DNA from: Welwitschia mirabilis
Lineage: Eukaryota; Gnetophyta; Gnetopsida; Welwitschiales
Reading direction: 5' to 3'
DNA length: 46,048 nucleotides
Assembly (NCBI GenBank): GCA_051453625.1
Contig: JBOZIK010000001.1
Coordinates: forward strand, 120,091,438 to 120,137,485
Shown here: positions 1-11,159 of the stretch, piece by piece
Position numbering within the stretch: position 1 is the stretch's first letter
Layout of the letters: the number at the start of each line of letters is the position of its first letter
Made by a program: the position numbers and the translations under genes
Notes under the pieces: model-generated
Databases searched by the model: none
Told to the model about the DNA's origin: nothing
What the model saw: the letters and a program-made list of their open reading frames with translations, nothing else

Positions 1-1252
1 ATCAGGTATGGTGTGAGAACTGTGCCTTCATAGTTCCTAGTATTGTCCATGGTAAGGTATGGGATGATAAAGGTTCTCAAGTAAAAGGGGATATCAAGAA
101 TAATGAGAAAGAACAAGGCTTCTTTTCAATTAATATTTTTTTACTATTACTCCAAACAAATTCTAATAAACCAGTTACACACAATCCAGGAGGGACAAAT
201 GACAAATTGACTACATTTTCCCTATTCATCCTAGAAGTTCGGTTCCATGGCCTTGGTACTCCCTTCAAAAAGCATCTCTCTCTAAAGTTCAAACAACTAG
301 TTACCCTAGCTAGTTTTAGTTTCTTATTTAAAGATCATCAACTAAGGTCAATAACCAAAACAAATCAAATTAAGAATTTGTCACAAGACTTGACTGGATG
401 AGAAGAGTTGTGATACATGTAACTAAGAAAAGCAGTAATACAAGGTGTGTGAAGTATGAGCAAAATAACAATTCTAGACGATATGTTAAAATAATCATAC
501 AGGGATTTAATAACAACTGAATTCATTTCAAAACATAGACAATTTAGAATGAAAGAGATGAAGGTTGTGTAAGAAATAAATGAAAAACAAAGGATCATAC
601 AGGAATGGAATGAATTCCTTAAGCCATATCCAAATAAATACGAAGATCCAAAGACTCTAAAGGTTCTAAGCTCCAAGGTTCCAAGGCTTTATCAAAGCTC
701 TAAGATTAAGATGGTAATATTTAATAGTATGAAATTTCTTGAGATGGAAATATGAGAAGAGAAGGGTCCTATTTATAGTAGAAGGTGTAGGATGATGAAA
801 ATACACCATAAAGAAGTAGTAGAGGTGGAGGAAGTGATATGGTGAAAGGGGTACAGGTGGTGGAAGTGGTGTGGTGGAAGTTGTAAAAGGTGTGCAAGTG
901 GTGAAAGTGATGGAAGTTAGATAACCCTTGCTAGGCCACTAGGCATTTCAACATCATAATAATGATAATGACAATGCTCCACATGTAAATTAAAATAATT
1001 CTTATAACCAATTATTTCCAAATCACATAAAAACTATTTTTCATAAATAAAATGATTTAGTCATAAAAATTAAATCATTAAAATTTTCAATAAGGCAATA
1101 TTTAAAAATGCAAAGAATTATTGTATAAAGTTTTCTCAATAGAAATTACACCATTAGGAAAAATTAAAAGAAATACATACAGAAATCAAACTAATTTATG
1201 ACATTAAGAATTATATAAAGAGTTCTCAAACCTCGAGAATCTAGACATAGCA
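1..1252 (-). repeat. Element A 3' LTR (first ~1.25 kb; rest outside window)
   Basis: This stretch aligns end to end with 8616-9868. On the minus strand it opens with TGCTATGTCTAGATTC directly after a purine tract, and the other copy opens with TGTCATGTCTAGATCC. The first ~90 aligned bases at the low-coordinate end show about ten differences, mostly transitions, so the two LTRs are old. Short open frames at 77-292, 207-401 and 365-676 lie inside this LTR and are not genes. Confidence 0.8.
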
Positions 1253-1266
1253 TTTCTCTACCCCTT
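1253..1266 (-). other. Polypurine tract of element A
   Basis: The minus strand reads AAGGGGTAGAGAAA immediately before the TG that opens the 3' LTR. That is the position and composition expected of the plus-strand priming site of an LTR retrotransposon. Confidence 0.6.
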
Positions 1267-1289
1267 AAGAAGTTTCCTCTTGGAAACTT

Positions 1290-2560
1290 ATTAGAAGTTT
1301 AAGTTTCCACTGTAAGGTATCATTCTTAATTTCTCATGTTTCCTCATTGTCTATTTGTCCTGACCACTTAACTTTATATAATTTAATTTTCTTCCCTCAA
1401 AGTATCATTTCTTTTTAATCAAGTAGTTGGTTGATTTTATATAATGTAGTCAAGAAGAATAGTTATATCTTATACAGAAATAAATTTGTTTCAATTAGAA
1501 ACATATTTCCTCAATAAAGATACATGCAAGACATTATGTAGTAGGACAAATGTGGTGGTAAAGCCAATTTGTATGCCATGAGTCCTATTCTTCTAGACAT
1601 TTTGTATGGTCCTATAAATCTTAGAACTAATTTACACTTCTTACCAAATTTGAAAACTCCTTTGAATGAGGAACACCTGAGAAACATGTGATCCCCTTCT
1701 TGGAATTCTACATTTCTTTATTACTGATTTGCATATTTTGCCTCTCTAGCCTTAACTATTTAAAGTCTCTTTATGATTTTACCTACCCTTTTCTTCTAGG
1801 TGTTGAGTAGATGAAACTTGTAGTATGCTCTCATCTATTGCATCGAACCATGAAACTGGGGTTCTACATATTCTTCCATACAAGGTTTCAAAGGGTGCAC
1901 ATCCAATTGAATCTTGATAGTTGTTATTATAAGTAAACTTAACAAGAGGCATATGATCTAACTAGGATCCTCCAAAATTAAAAATAAATAATCTTAGCAG
2001 ATCTTCTAATATCTGATTAGTCCTTTCAGTTTACTCATCAGTTTGAGGATGAAAGGCTATGCTCAAATTTAATTTTGTGCCTAACTTCTTATGGAAAGCT
2101 ATTCAAAATCTAGATGTAAATTTTCTATCTTGGTTTGAAATTATTAGCTTAGGTACTACATGAAGTTTAATAATATTTCTAACATATTTCCTTATAATTC
2201 ATTCAGCCATATCAATTGTTCTAATTGGGTAAAAATATGCACTTCTAGTCAAAAGGTCTACTACAACTAAGATGGAATCATAGCCTTCCTTTTTTTAGGC
2301 AATCTTATGATAAAATTCATGCCTACTATTTTTTATTTCTAGTCTATAACTTTATGGGGATATAAAAGTTCTATGGGATGTTTATTGTTAGCCTTAACTA
2401 ATTGACAAGTCATGCATTTGGCTATGTAGTTTGCAATTTCTGACTCAATCCTTAACCACCAATAGAATTACTTTATATTTGTGTACATCTTATTAACTCT
2501 TAGATGAATAGTGTATTTAGTTGCATGGAACTCTTTGAAAATTATGTGTTTAATTTCTGC
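1290..2560 (-). pseudogene. Element A integrase remnant
   Basis: Minus-strand frames give a broken Ty3/gypsy integrase. Around 2400-2530 a zinc-binding-like segment includes YIAKCMTCQLVKANNKHP. The catalytic core follows: VVVDLLTRSAYFYPI (about 2215-2275) keeps the first Asp; IISNQDRKFTSRF (about 2110-2150) has Asn where the second Asp is expected; FHPQTDE, a stop, then TERTNQ (about 2030-2060) keeps the Glu. Further on are PFETLYGR and a HVSLLRKYVSN-like segment typical of the C-terminal region, then a weak chromodomain-like tail near 1300-1430. Stops and frameshifts are frequent. In life it would insert cDNA into host DNA; this copy is dead. Confidence 0.8.
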
Positions 2561-2689
2561 CACATCAGGTATTACAATCTTCTCTGGATAGCATACTAAC
2601 TAATCTTCCTTTTATCTTAGTTTTTTTATCCCTCTTGCAAAGGAGGAATTTTTGTTATTCTTGATAAATCATTTCTTGCAAATCATTAT

Positions 2690-3095
2690 CTACTTTTAGA
2701 TTATAGAGTACATGCCTCCTTTGGCTTAAGGCATCGACGACCATGTTAGCCTTTCTAGCATGGTGGTTTACTGTCAAGTCATAATCCTGTAGAAATTATA
2801 TCCATATTCTTTGCCTAAGGTTCAAATTAGGTTGTGAATGAATATACTTTAAACTCTTGTGATCTATCCAAACCTCTATTTTTTCACCATATAGATAATG
2901 TCTCCAAATTTTTAACACATTAATAGCTGACCCTAGCTCCAAGTCATGGGAAAGATAATTCTTTTCATGATTCTTTAACTGCCTAGATGCATAGGATATC
3001 ACTAAACCTTCTTGCATTAATACTTCTCCTAGCCCTTTAGTTAAGGCATCTATATAAACTATATACAACTTTTCTATTTTAGGCACTCTCAAAAC
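2690..3095 (-). pseudogene. Element A RNase H remnant
   Basis: The open minus-strand stretch 2796-3092 encodes a recognisable retroelement RNase [16 protein letters not shown] carries the first acidic residue, [21 protein letters not shown] the Glu region, and [20 protein letters not shown] the next Asp. The reading continues with breaks to about 2690, where it joins the zinc-binding part of integrase. The domain removes the RNA strand during reverse transcription. Unlike the RT next to it, the visible acidic residues look kept, but the reading is fused out of frame to the rest of pol. Confidence 0.85.
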
Positions 3096-3990
3096 TGGTG
3101 ATAAGATGAGGTTTGATTTTAATTTTTAAAATGCTTTTCACATCGTTTCCTCCACTTAAATTACTTGTTCTTCCTTAATAAAGTGGTTAAAGGAGAAGTT
3201 ACCTTAAAAAGTTCTTAATAAATCTTTTATAATATCTTGCAAGACCAAGAAAACTCCTTAATTTTGATACTGATTTAGGTTTAGGCTAATTGACAATAGC
3301 TTAGACCTTATTATCACTCACTCTGATCTCTTCTTCTAATAATATATGACCAAAAAATTTAATCTTATATAACTAGAATTCACACTTATGAAGACTAGCA
3401 TAAAAATGATTCCTTTGTAGGGTATCCAATACTATACTCAAGTGTTGCTCATGGGCTTCTTTTGTTGGAGAATATTTCAACACATTATTAATAAAGACTA
3501 TAATAAAATCATATATATATTCTCTAAAGATATTATTCATTACTACCTTGAATATTGTAGGTGCATTAGTAAGACTTAAAGGAACTACTCTAAATTCATA
3601 ATGTCCATACCTAGTTCTGAAAGCTATCTTGTAAACATCTTCTTCCTTAATTCTAAGTTGATGATATTCAGACTTAAGATCAATTTTGGAGAAAACTCTT
3701 ACATGCTTAAGTTGAACAAACAAATCCTCAATTCTAGGGAAGAGGTGACTATTTTTAATATTAACTTTATTTATCAACTTATAGTCCACACAAAGCCTTA
3801 GACTACCATCCTTATTTTTAACAGAGAGAATTAGTGCACCCCAAGATAATATACTTGGTCTAATCAAGTCCTTGTTTAGTAAGGTAGTTATTTAAGTTTT
3901 TAGTTATGTTAGCTTAATAGGAGACATCCTATAAGATGATCTTGGAATTAATTTAGTGTTAGGCTTAAGGGTTATCTTGAAATCTTCATT
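3096..3990 (-). pseudogene. Element A reverse transcriptase remnant (active site FINN)
   Basis: The minus-strand frame 3373-3867 is open for 164 codons and is clearly a Ty3/gypsy reverse transcriptase: SVKNKDGSLRLCVDYKLINK, then VFSKIDLKSEYHQLRIKEED with the first catalytic Asp kept, then FRTRYGHYEFRVVPLSLTNAP. At 3484-3495 the YxDD motif reads FINN, both Asp codons having become Asn (GAT to AAT type). The fingers N-terminal part (3868-3990) and the thumb/connection (3096-3372) are broken by stops. The polymerase cannot be catalytic. Confidence 0.9.
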
Positions 3991-4249
3991 CCCATTTGAA
4001 GGACAATTTGGGAGCTCTTTAAGAAATAAATTTGTATAATTCCTTACTATTAAAATGTTGGAAATTTCTAGTTAAAACTAGATGAAAGAAATGAATTGAA
4101 CTATTTCAAAGGTTTTCATTTTCCTGACTTCCTTTAACATTTGTCTTTTACTTAACAATCCTTTAGTGGTGGGTTTTGAGGTGATGGGTAGGCAAACTTT
4201 TTCACTGCTTGCCCTCGACATAGTAACTTTCTTAGAAAAGCAATCTATC

Positions 4250-4560
4250 TTTGCTCTATTTACTTGTAACTAGTTCATGCCTAAAATGACATCAAAATAT
4301 TCCAATTCCAAAATCAAGAATTATGCCTGAAAACTATAACCTCCAATGACAACATCAAATAAAGGAGTCTTACTAAGAGCCTTAATTGTGCTACCATCAG
4401 AAAGTTCCATAAATACCTTATTTTCAGTGTGAATTTTTATGAATAACTTCCCAGATAATAAAGAAGATATGAAAGGATCTGTCACTTTTGGATCTAACAA
4501 AATTTTGATAGAGACATTAAACAAAGTACTTATAGTCTCCAAAATTACTGATTATTGAGC
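4250..4560 (-). pseudogene. Element A aspartic protease remnant
   Basis: The open minus-strand stretch 4321-4542 contains LLDPKVTDPFISSLLSGKL, matching the retroelement protease active-site segment with the Asp kept but the following Ser-Gly changed to Pro-Lys. Downstream residues (FMELSDGSTIKALSKTPLF) fit the flap side of the domain. It lies between gag and RT as expected. It would process the polyprotein; the altered triad argues that it is inactive. Confidence 0.7.
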
Positions 4561-4569
4561 ATCCTCCTT

Positions 4570-5534
4570 AGATATCAATGCATACAACTTTCTAACATTA
4601 ATCTTGTCATGTGCATCTTTCTCTCTTCTCTTTACAAAATAAGTTCTAATCATATGAGATCCTCCATAGCTATAACATCCAACAACTTTAGGATTTTGAA
4701 CTTTATTCTCTGTAATAGGCATGATCCTTCATGATACCCAAGGTGTCTTTCCTCTTCCATAGGATTCCATCTTGTTTACTCTTATAACTTCATGCTAATA
4801 TCTATCTTTGATCACTCCTGTGTTTCTAAAGAAAGGTCTTTTCCTAGGTTGAGTTCCCCTTTTATCCTGCAAATAGCCTTGTTTATCCTTAAAATTTCTG
4901 CTACTACTCCATGATTCTTTGGCAAGTCTAAGTTTCTTCAAGGTCTTTGCAAAGGTATTTGATTGAAATAACTTAATCTATCTCTAAATTACAGGATTAA
5001 TACCAACCATAAATCTTTGTATTTTTACTTCCTTAGAGCTAGCTCTTTCTAGTACATATCTCAATAATTAAATAAACTTATTCTCGTATTGGGATACTAT
5101 CAAGGATCCTCACCTGAGATTATAGAATTCCTCTATCATAGAACTTGACAATAGTTTGATATGTATCTAGCTCAGTATCGATCATCAAATACATCTCAAG
5201 GCAATTGATTTGGAAATGTGGGTTGTTCATTTTTTGTATCCCACTAAAGAGTTACATCCTTCCTGAGCTGATGCACAGCTAAGATGGCTTTTGATTCTAA
5301 TGTAAAGTTAAATAACTCTAGTTCCCTCTTTATTAAAATTAGTCATGATTCCACTTCAGCCGCATTATTAAACCCTATAAATGTTGGAGGATTTATACGT
5401 CTAAATTGCATCATTAGTTTTGAAGTCATATCTTCTTCACTTTCTCTATTCTAGAGACCATCTACTAAACAATCTACAATAGTCATCAAGGACCTCACAT
5501 CAGGAGTTGGTGGTACTGATCTTTTTAGTGCCAT
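4570..5534 (-). pseudogene. Element A gag remnant with zinc knuckle
   Basis: The likely start is the ATG at 5534 on the minus strand (MALKRSVPPTPDVRSL), about 55 bases after the primer site. It continues through FRRINPPTFIGFNNAAEVES, the conserved start of the plant gypsy gag capsid domain, and then becomes broken by stops. Near 4640-4700 a degenerate knuckle reads CYSYGGSHMIRTY, which has the C-X2-C-X3-H-X4-C spacing with the second and third Cys changed to Tyr. Gag would form the particle and bind the RNA. Confidence 0.75.
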
Positions 5535-5587
5535 TACCTAAACCTAATAAGTTTCAACTGTAAATGATATTATTGAAACCCAACGCT

Positions 5588-5601
5588 AAGATCTAATACC
5601 A
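5588..5601 (-). other. Primer binding site of element A (initiator Met tRNA type)
   Basis: The minus strand reads TGGTATTAGATCTTAG just after the end of the 5' LTR. It differs from the usual plant TGGTATCAGAGC primer site by a few transitions. It fixes the inner end of the 5' LTR at about 5604. Confidence 0.7.
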
Positions 5602-5913
5602 AATTATAACATCCTAACTATTAAGTCATCTAATAGTAGAGGAAGTCCGTATTCAAAATATAAGGAATAATAACTAAGTCTTAGTCATTTTATAAGATAG
5701 TATTCAATAGGTTTTGAATTAGGTGCATAATGACATGTCTTAAAAATGGTATTAACAATTTACAATTGAATTAGTAAGTTAAAATTCTAGCATAATGAAA
5801 GCATTAATTAAGTAAGAAGATGGATCGATGTTAACATACATTTCAAGAGAATCTTACCTATGTATTTTAGTGTAAGGTTACCCATAATGATTTAGCTAGA
5901 TAATGTTGATCGT

Positions 5914-5926
5914 CCCCTATATATGT
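5914..5926 (-). promoter_or_regulatory. TATA-like box in element A 5' LTR
   Basis: The minus strand reads ACATATATAGGGG about 310 bases before the LTR inner end, a normal place for the LTR promoter with R and U5 after it. No start site can be seen directly. Confidence 0.4.
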
Positions 5927-6059
5927 TGTGATAGAGATTCATGCTAACAAGCTCTTTTTTAAGCTATACAATAATGGCTATTAGATATTTCCAATTCTTT
6001 AAGGAAGGAAACTAATCTTGTAAATTTTTAAATTCAATTTATTTTAATCAAATCAAATA

Positions 6060-6165
6060 TTATTGGGTAACCCATCTCATAAAATTATTTTCAAGGAGAG
6101 AATCAAACTCAAGATTTAGAAATTTGCCAATTTTTATAATGACCAATTAATCACTTTCTATGTTG
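6060..6165 (-). repeat. tRNA-derived SINE-like fragment 1
   Basis: The minus strand has a degenerate A-box region (TTAATTGGTCATTA, 6137-6150) and, about 30 bases on, a B-box-like GAGTTTGATTC (6100-6110). It is followed by AAATAATTTT and GGGTTAC, a tail order also seen in the plus-strand piece at 7888-8015, suggesting one SINE family. Confidence 0.4.
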
Positions 6166-6227
6166 ATGTTTTTCGATTATGCACAATTTTCAAATGGGAA
6201 TCCAAAGCACTGACCATATTTAAAGGT

Positions 6228-6320
6228 TAATTAAAAAAAAAAAATAACTTAATGAGATTTGAACTAAGGAACTCTTATTCTACAAGCACACTTGATAACC
6301 ATTCACACCATGAGGACTCA
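6228..6320 (-). repeat. tRNA-derived SINE-like fragment 2 with T-rich tail
   Basis: The minus strand carries TGGTGTGAATGGTTATC (6294-6310, A-box-like), then AGTTCAAATCT (6255-6265, two changes from the B-box consensus GGTTCRANTCC), then a run of T (A on the plus strand at 6232-6244). The layout fits a tRNA-related SINE. Confidence 0.4.
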
Positions 6321-7887
6321 TCTGAAAATTCTGATTTGGCCAAGAATAAGAATAATGTATAGAATAGATTTGGTTTTAAAAAAGTATTCTAGCTACTCTT
6401 TAGGATTTTAATTAAATCAAGTGCATTAATATATGACTAAAGGAAAGGACTTATGGTTATAATACCACACAAATGGTGCCCGCTATCAAAAGTGTAAGAC
6501 CAGAAATTAGAGAAGGAAGGAGAGCATGCAGGTTCAAATATGGCATAGCACATTGACGATTAGTATGCGTCCATTATGTTTCAGTAGTTGTGTAAAAGAA
6601 AAGAATGGGTTGTGAGTTCTGCAAGCATAGATGGCACACAGTTTAGGAGAGATCTGAGTGCATAATTTATAATCTAGGGGTGCAAGTTCAGAAACAGATG
6701 GAGAAATCATTACTAATATATTATAGAGGATTTAAGATTTCAAGTGTTTTCTCCATTGAGGGAGTTTTGAGAAATGAAAATGATAAGCTATCGGAGGATG
6801 GCAGTGCTTAAGGTCACTGCTAAAGACTCTAATAAAAGGGGGTAAAAACAACAATGGATATGTGAAAGTTTAGTTATCAAGGGTTGATGAGAAAATGTAC
6901 TACATAACATTACCCTCAATGTCTCACCATAAAACATTGGTAATGGAAGAACAATGAAAAATGAAGGGGGAAAAATGTATGTTACGGGCATTATGTCATA
7001 ATGTAAAGACACATGAAAAGAGAAAGAGAATTATGAATGTGCATTAGAAATCTAACAGTGTCTTCATCATAATGCAATTTCTATGCATAATCGTTTCAGG
7101 AGATGGCAATTGATTTATTGGACATCTTTAAATTTAATTCAAAATTTGAGGAAGATGCTTGAGTTTATGATTGATAGAATTGATTCAAGAAATGATTAAA
7201 GGGTATAAGGAAGAACTTAGAATCGTCGTCAATTCAGACACACAGAGAGAATTTAAAAGGTTCTGCAAGCCGTAAAGGAGGAAGTTGCTTCAGCGGGAGA
7301 AAGTGAGGTATTTTGCAAATTTCATTGATTTATGACGGTGTCAGACTTATAGTTGAGGAAATGCTTATCATTATAATGGAAAGAAACATCTGTAACATAT
7401 GTTTCATCTTTTCACATTGAAAATAATCTCTTCTCAATCTTAGCTGCTTAAGTTTCCTACTAATTCATGATCTTAACAAGAATTCTTTCCAATAGTATCT
7501 TGCTTGTATTTTTATGCATAATGGCAGAAATTCCCTAATTCAGAGAGTGGAATACCTTTATTGGGAGATGGAAACATAGAGAAAGAAGCATAACATTATC
7601 TGAAGAAGAAATTAGAAGTTCTTTTCAATTCATTATCAGATGAAAACTATACAAAGGATTAAATAAATTGCTTGCCATCTAACTATATTTTGTGAGTGGT
7701 GGATACACTTCAATGATGGGGAAAAGGTGAGGTGTTTCATTTAAGAGATGGGAATATCATATCCAACCAACTCCATTCTTTTCCATGATAGAACATTGAT
7801 AGTCATGATACATAAATGTGAATCCAAATAGTAACATCTAAAGCCAAATAGTAACATCTAAAAATTATTCCCAAAATCACTTAAAAA

Positions 7888-8015
7888 CACGAGTAGTGCT
7901 AATTGGTTATCGGAGTGGTAATAGGACAAGAAATAAGAGGTTCTTTGTTTAATTCCTCATGACAATAAAATAATTTTGGATATCTTTTTAGATTTTTAGG
8001 GTTACATATAACTCA
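7888..8015 (+). repeat. tRNA-derived SINE-like fragment 3
   Basis: The plus strand has AGTAGTGCTAATTGGTTATC (7893-7912, A-box-like) and GTTTAATTCC (7947-7956, B-box-like), followed by TAAAATAATTTT and a GGGTTAC motif, as in fragment 1 but in the opposite orientation. Confidence 0.4.
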
Positions 8016-9693
8016 ATTCTAACATATTTAAATTCGTTAAGGCTCACCTCCTAATATATCTAACACATTCCCTCCTAAAATATGGGGAATACAAATTCAA
8101 ATTTTGATTGAGGAAATGAAGTTATAACTTCATAGTAATAACTAGGATTATTAATAATTATCTAAATAAATGTAGGATCTAGATTAACTTACTCTCTCAC
8201 AAATTCCTTTAAATCATTCCTACTAATTCTATGTTTTAAATAAAAATAATAGCATTACAAGAGATTCATTAATCAACAAGAAATCAAAATTTAAAGAAAA
8301 ATCCTTTGTAAATTAAACTATCTATAACAAATTCTTAATTTACAAACAATTAGGAATATTTTTCTAATAGCTTGTAAATAAGGCAACATTTTTTATCCAA
8401 GGTCAATATTCATCCTTCAAATTTCACATCAACACTTATAAGCATAAGTACAAAGATATTTTCAAATGCAAAGCTATAAGGAATGTAGCCAATAACAATC
8501 TTTCAAGAATTATAGAAATGCCCAAGTAATTATTTTCATAAATGAGAAAAATCCATAGAAGACACCTAGCTTTAACTTCTTTCCACCTTATTCCTTGAAG
8601 CATTTCCTGCACCACAGGCATGGCATGAGAACTATACCTTCATAGTTTCTAGCATGGTCCATGGTAAGGCATGGGATGATAAGGGTTCTCAAGTAAAAGG
8701 GGATATCACAAATAACTAAAAATATTAAGGCTTCTTTTCAATTAATATTCTTTTACTGTTACTTCAAACACATTTTGGTAAACTAGTTGCATAAAATCTA
8801 GGAGGAACAAACAGTAAATTGATCACATTTTCCCTATTCATCCTAGAAGTTTAGTCCCCTAGCCTTGGGACTTCCTTCAAAGATCATCTTTTTCTAAAGT
8901 GCAAATAACTAGTTATCCTAGCTAGTTTTAATTTCTTATTTAGAGATCACTAGTTAAGGTCGATAACTAAAACAAGTCTAATCAAGAATTCGTCATAAGA
9001 CTTAATGAGAAAAGAATGGTTATGATAAAAGTAAACAAGAAAAGTACTAATATGAGGTGTATGAAGTATGACAAAAATAAAAATTCTAGATGATATATAA
9101 GAACAATTATATAGGGATTTAAAAATAACTAAAATTGTTTCAAAACATAGACTATTTAAAATGCAAGAGATTAGGCCTGTGTAAGAAATAAATGAAAAAT
9201 AAAGGACCATATAGGAATGGAATGAATGTCATAAATCATAACTAAATAAATACAAAGATTTAAAAACTCTAAAGCTTTTAAGATCCAAGGTTCAAAGTCT
9301 TATCCAAGCCCAAAGATTAATATGGTAAGATTCAATAGTCTAAACTTTTTCAAGATGGAAATATAAGAAGAGAAGGATCCTATTTATAGCAGAAGGTATA
9401 GGATGATGAAAAGACACCATAAGGAAGTGGTAGAGATGGAGGAAGTAATATGGTGGAAGTGGTAAAGATGGTGGGAGTGGTGAAAGGTGTGCAAGTGGTG
9501 GAAGGTGTGGAAATGGTTAAAGTAATGGAAGGTCTATAACCCTTGCCAGGACACTAGGCATTTCAAAATCATAATAATAATAAAAATAATTCTTCACATG
9601 TAAATTAAAATAGTTTTCATAACCAATAATTTCTAGAACCACATAAAAACTATTTTCCATAAATAAAATGATTTAATCATGAAAATTAAATCA

Positions 9694-9784
9694 NNNNNNN
9701 NNNNNNNNNNNNNNNNNNNNNNNNNNNNNNNNNNNNNNNNNNNNNNNNNNNNNNNNNNNNNNNNNNNNNNNNNNNNNNNNNNNN
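9694..9784. other. Assembly gap (91 N) inside element A 5' LTR
   Basis: The missing bases correspond to roughly 1076-1166 in the other LTR, so the gap length is about right. Confidence 0.95.
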
Positions 9785-9868
9785 ATAAATACATATAAAA
9801 ATTAAACTTGCTTATGACATTAAGAATTATACAAAAAGTTCTTAAATCTTGAGGATCTAGACATGACA

Positions 9869-10051
9869 TTTATCCAAGGCATCATGCCCAATGTACTATT
9901 TGCTAATGCCTTTGTTTCCTTTGTATTACATCCTTCTTATGTAATGGTTGACATTTGGCTTATTTTCTTAATGTTATGTTATTATCATTATGATTATGAT
10001 ATTGGATTCTTTCCTTGCTTTTCTTTTAAGTAGCAATTTACTACTTAACAT
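9869..10051 (-). mobile_element. Element B 5' leader fragment
   Basis: This lies between the outer end of element A and the primer site of element B. No coding domain is visible. It is most simply the untranslated leader of B, cut by the insertion of A at about 9868. Part of it (from about 9958) recurs after the next gap. Confidence 0.45.
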
Positions 10052-10065
10052 GATCTATGATACCA
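10052..10065 (-). other. Primer binding site of element B (copy 1)
   Basis: The minus strand reads ATATCACA, then TTTGGTATCATAGATCATG: an LTR end in CA followed by a Met-tRNA-type site. The same sequence with small changes recurs at 10360-10373 in the contig after the gap. Confidence 0.55.
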
Positions 10066-10157
10066 AATGTGATATTCTATTTTATTGTTTTAAGATCATT
10101 TCATATAAAAAGAAATATGTAAATATAATGATATGATTAATAAGATAATAAGGAATA

Positions 10158-10257
10158 NNNNNNNNNNNNNNNNNNNNNNNNNNNNNNNNNNNNNNNNNNN
10201 NNNNNNNNNNNNNNNNNNNNNNNNNNNNNNNNNNNNNNNNNNNNNNNNNNNNNNNNN
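10158..10257. other. Assembly gap (100 N), flanks duplicated
   Basis: About 200 bases before the gap (9958-10157) recur after it (10258-10463) with a few percent differences. Confidence 0.95.
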
Positions 10258-10359
10258 ATATTTGGCTTGTTTTCGTAATGTTATGTTTTTATCATTATGA
10301 TTATGATATTGGATTTCTTTCCTTGCTTTTTTTTTAAGTAGCAGTTTACTACTTAACAT

Positions 10360-10373
10360 GATCTATGATACTA
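10360..10373 (-). other. Primer binding site of element B (copy 2)
   Basis: Same site as at 10052-10065, with TGGTATCA changed to TAGTATCA. It probably represents the same locus assembled twice, or a related copy. Confidence 0.45.
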
Positions 10374-10561
10374 AATGTGATATTCTATTTTATTTTTTTA
10401 AGATCATTTCATATAAAAAGATATATGTAAATATTATGATATGATTAATAAGATAATAAGGAATAATTTAGGACAAGTTAAACTTTATTATTAATAGTAG
10501 TGAAATACATTCCTTAACATTAGCCAATAGCCTTAGACTAGCAGTTAAAGGTAAAGACATG

Positions 10562-10661
10562 NNNNNNNNNNNNNNNNNNNNNNNNNNNNNNNNNNNNNNN
10601 NNNNNNNNNNNNNNNNNNNNNNNNNNNNNNNNNNNNNNNNNNNNNNNNNNNNNNNNNNNNN
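10562..10661. other. Assembly gap (100 N), flanks duplicated
   Basis: Sequence 10464-10561 recurs at 10662-10759 with about three differences. Confidence 0.95.
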
Positions 10662-10923
10662 ATAAGGAATAATTTAGGACAAGTTAAACTTTATTATTAA
10701 TAGTAGTGAAATACATTCCTTAACATTAGCTAATAGCCTTAGACTAGGAGTTAAAGGTAAAGGCATGGACTATGACCTAAGCCTCCTTCCTAGGACCCTT
10801 AGTGATTAGCTAAGGTTATCATTGGTTACATCCATCTAGTCTATCCAACATCACCTAATTCCATAGGCTTTAATAGCATAATGAAAAGACATAGGTTTAC
10901 ATATTTGGGTCACACTTATTCAT

Positions 10924-11023
10924 NNNNNNNNNNNNNNNNNNNNNNNNNNNNNNNNNNNNNNNNNNNNNNNNNNNNNNNNNNNNNNNNNNNNNNNNNNNNN
11001 NNNNNNNNNNNNNNNNNNNNNNN
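10924..11023. other. Assembly gap (100 N), flanks duplicated
   Basis: Sequence about 10825-10923 recurs at 11024-11121; the ~60 bases nearest the gap are almost identical and the outer part is more diverged. Confidence 0.95.
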
Positions 11024-11159
11024 AGTTACATCCACCCCTATCCACCCTCACTTAATATCATAGGCTTTAATAGCATAATGAAAAGACATAGGTTTACATA
11101 TTTGGGTCACACTTATTCATAATAATTCATTAATCATGCTTATTGAGCATCTTAACATG

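Larger units (their letters stand above)
1..9868 (-). mobile_element. Element A: decayed Ty3/gypsy chromovirus-like LTR retrotransposon
   Basis: Read on the minus strand the order is long 5' LTR (9868 to about 5604), primer binding site, gag, protease, RT, RNase H, integrase, polypurine tract, then the start of a 3' LTR that runs off the window at base 1. The gag zinc knuckle of the short C-X2-C-X3-H-X4-C type, the Met-tRNA primer site and very long LTRs together suggest the Tekay/Del branch of chromoviruses; that lineage call is inference. Every domain carries stops or frameshifts and the RT catalytic pair is lost, so it is not autonomous. It appears to lie inside the leader of element B. 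Confidence 0.85.
5604..9868 (-). repeat. Element A 5' LTR (about 4.27 kb)
   Basis: The outer end (9868, TGTCATGTC) is fixed by alignment to the 3' LTR, the inner end by the primer site at 5588-5601. Only the first ~1.25 kb can be compared with the other LTR inside the window; the rest rests on position. Within it are a TATA-like site (5914-5926), three tRNA-like pieces, a 20-bp perfect tandem repeat at 7824-7863 and one 91-N gap. The section 6480-7400 has more CG dinucleotides than its surroundings. Open frames at 6788-7012, 8436-8621 and 8950-9210 match nothing I recognise. Confidence 0.65.
10068..11157 (-). repeat. Element B 5' LTR (with repeated contig ends)
   Basis: On the minus strand the LTR opens at 11157 with TGTTAAGATGCTC and ends near 10068 with ATATCACA before the primer site. 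Its real length is shorter than the span, since three 100-N gaps here are each flanked by repeated sequence. Its outer end abuts the integrase reading of element C, so B seems to have inserted into C. No coding part of B is in the window, so its superfamily is not determined. Confidence 0.55.
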
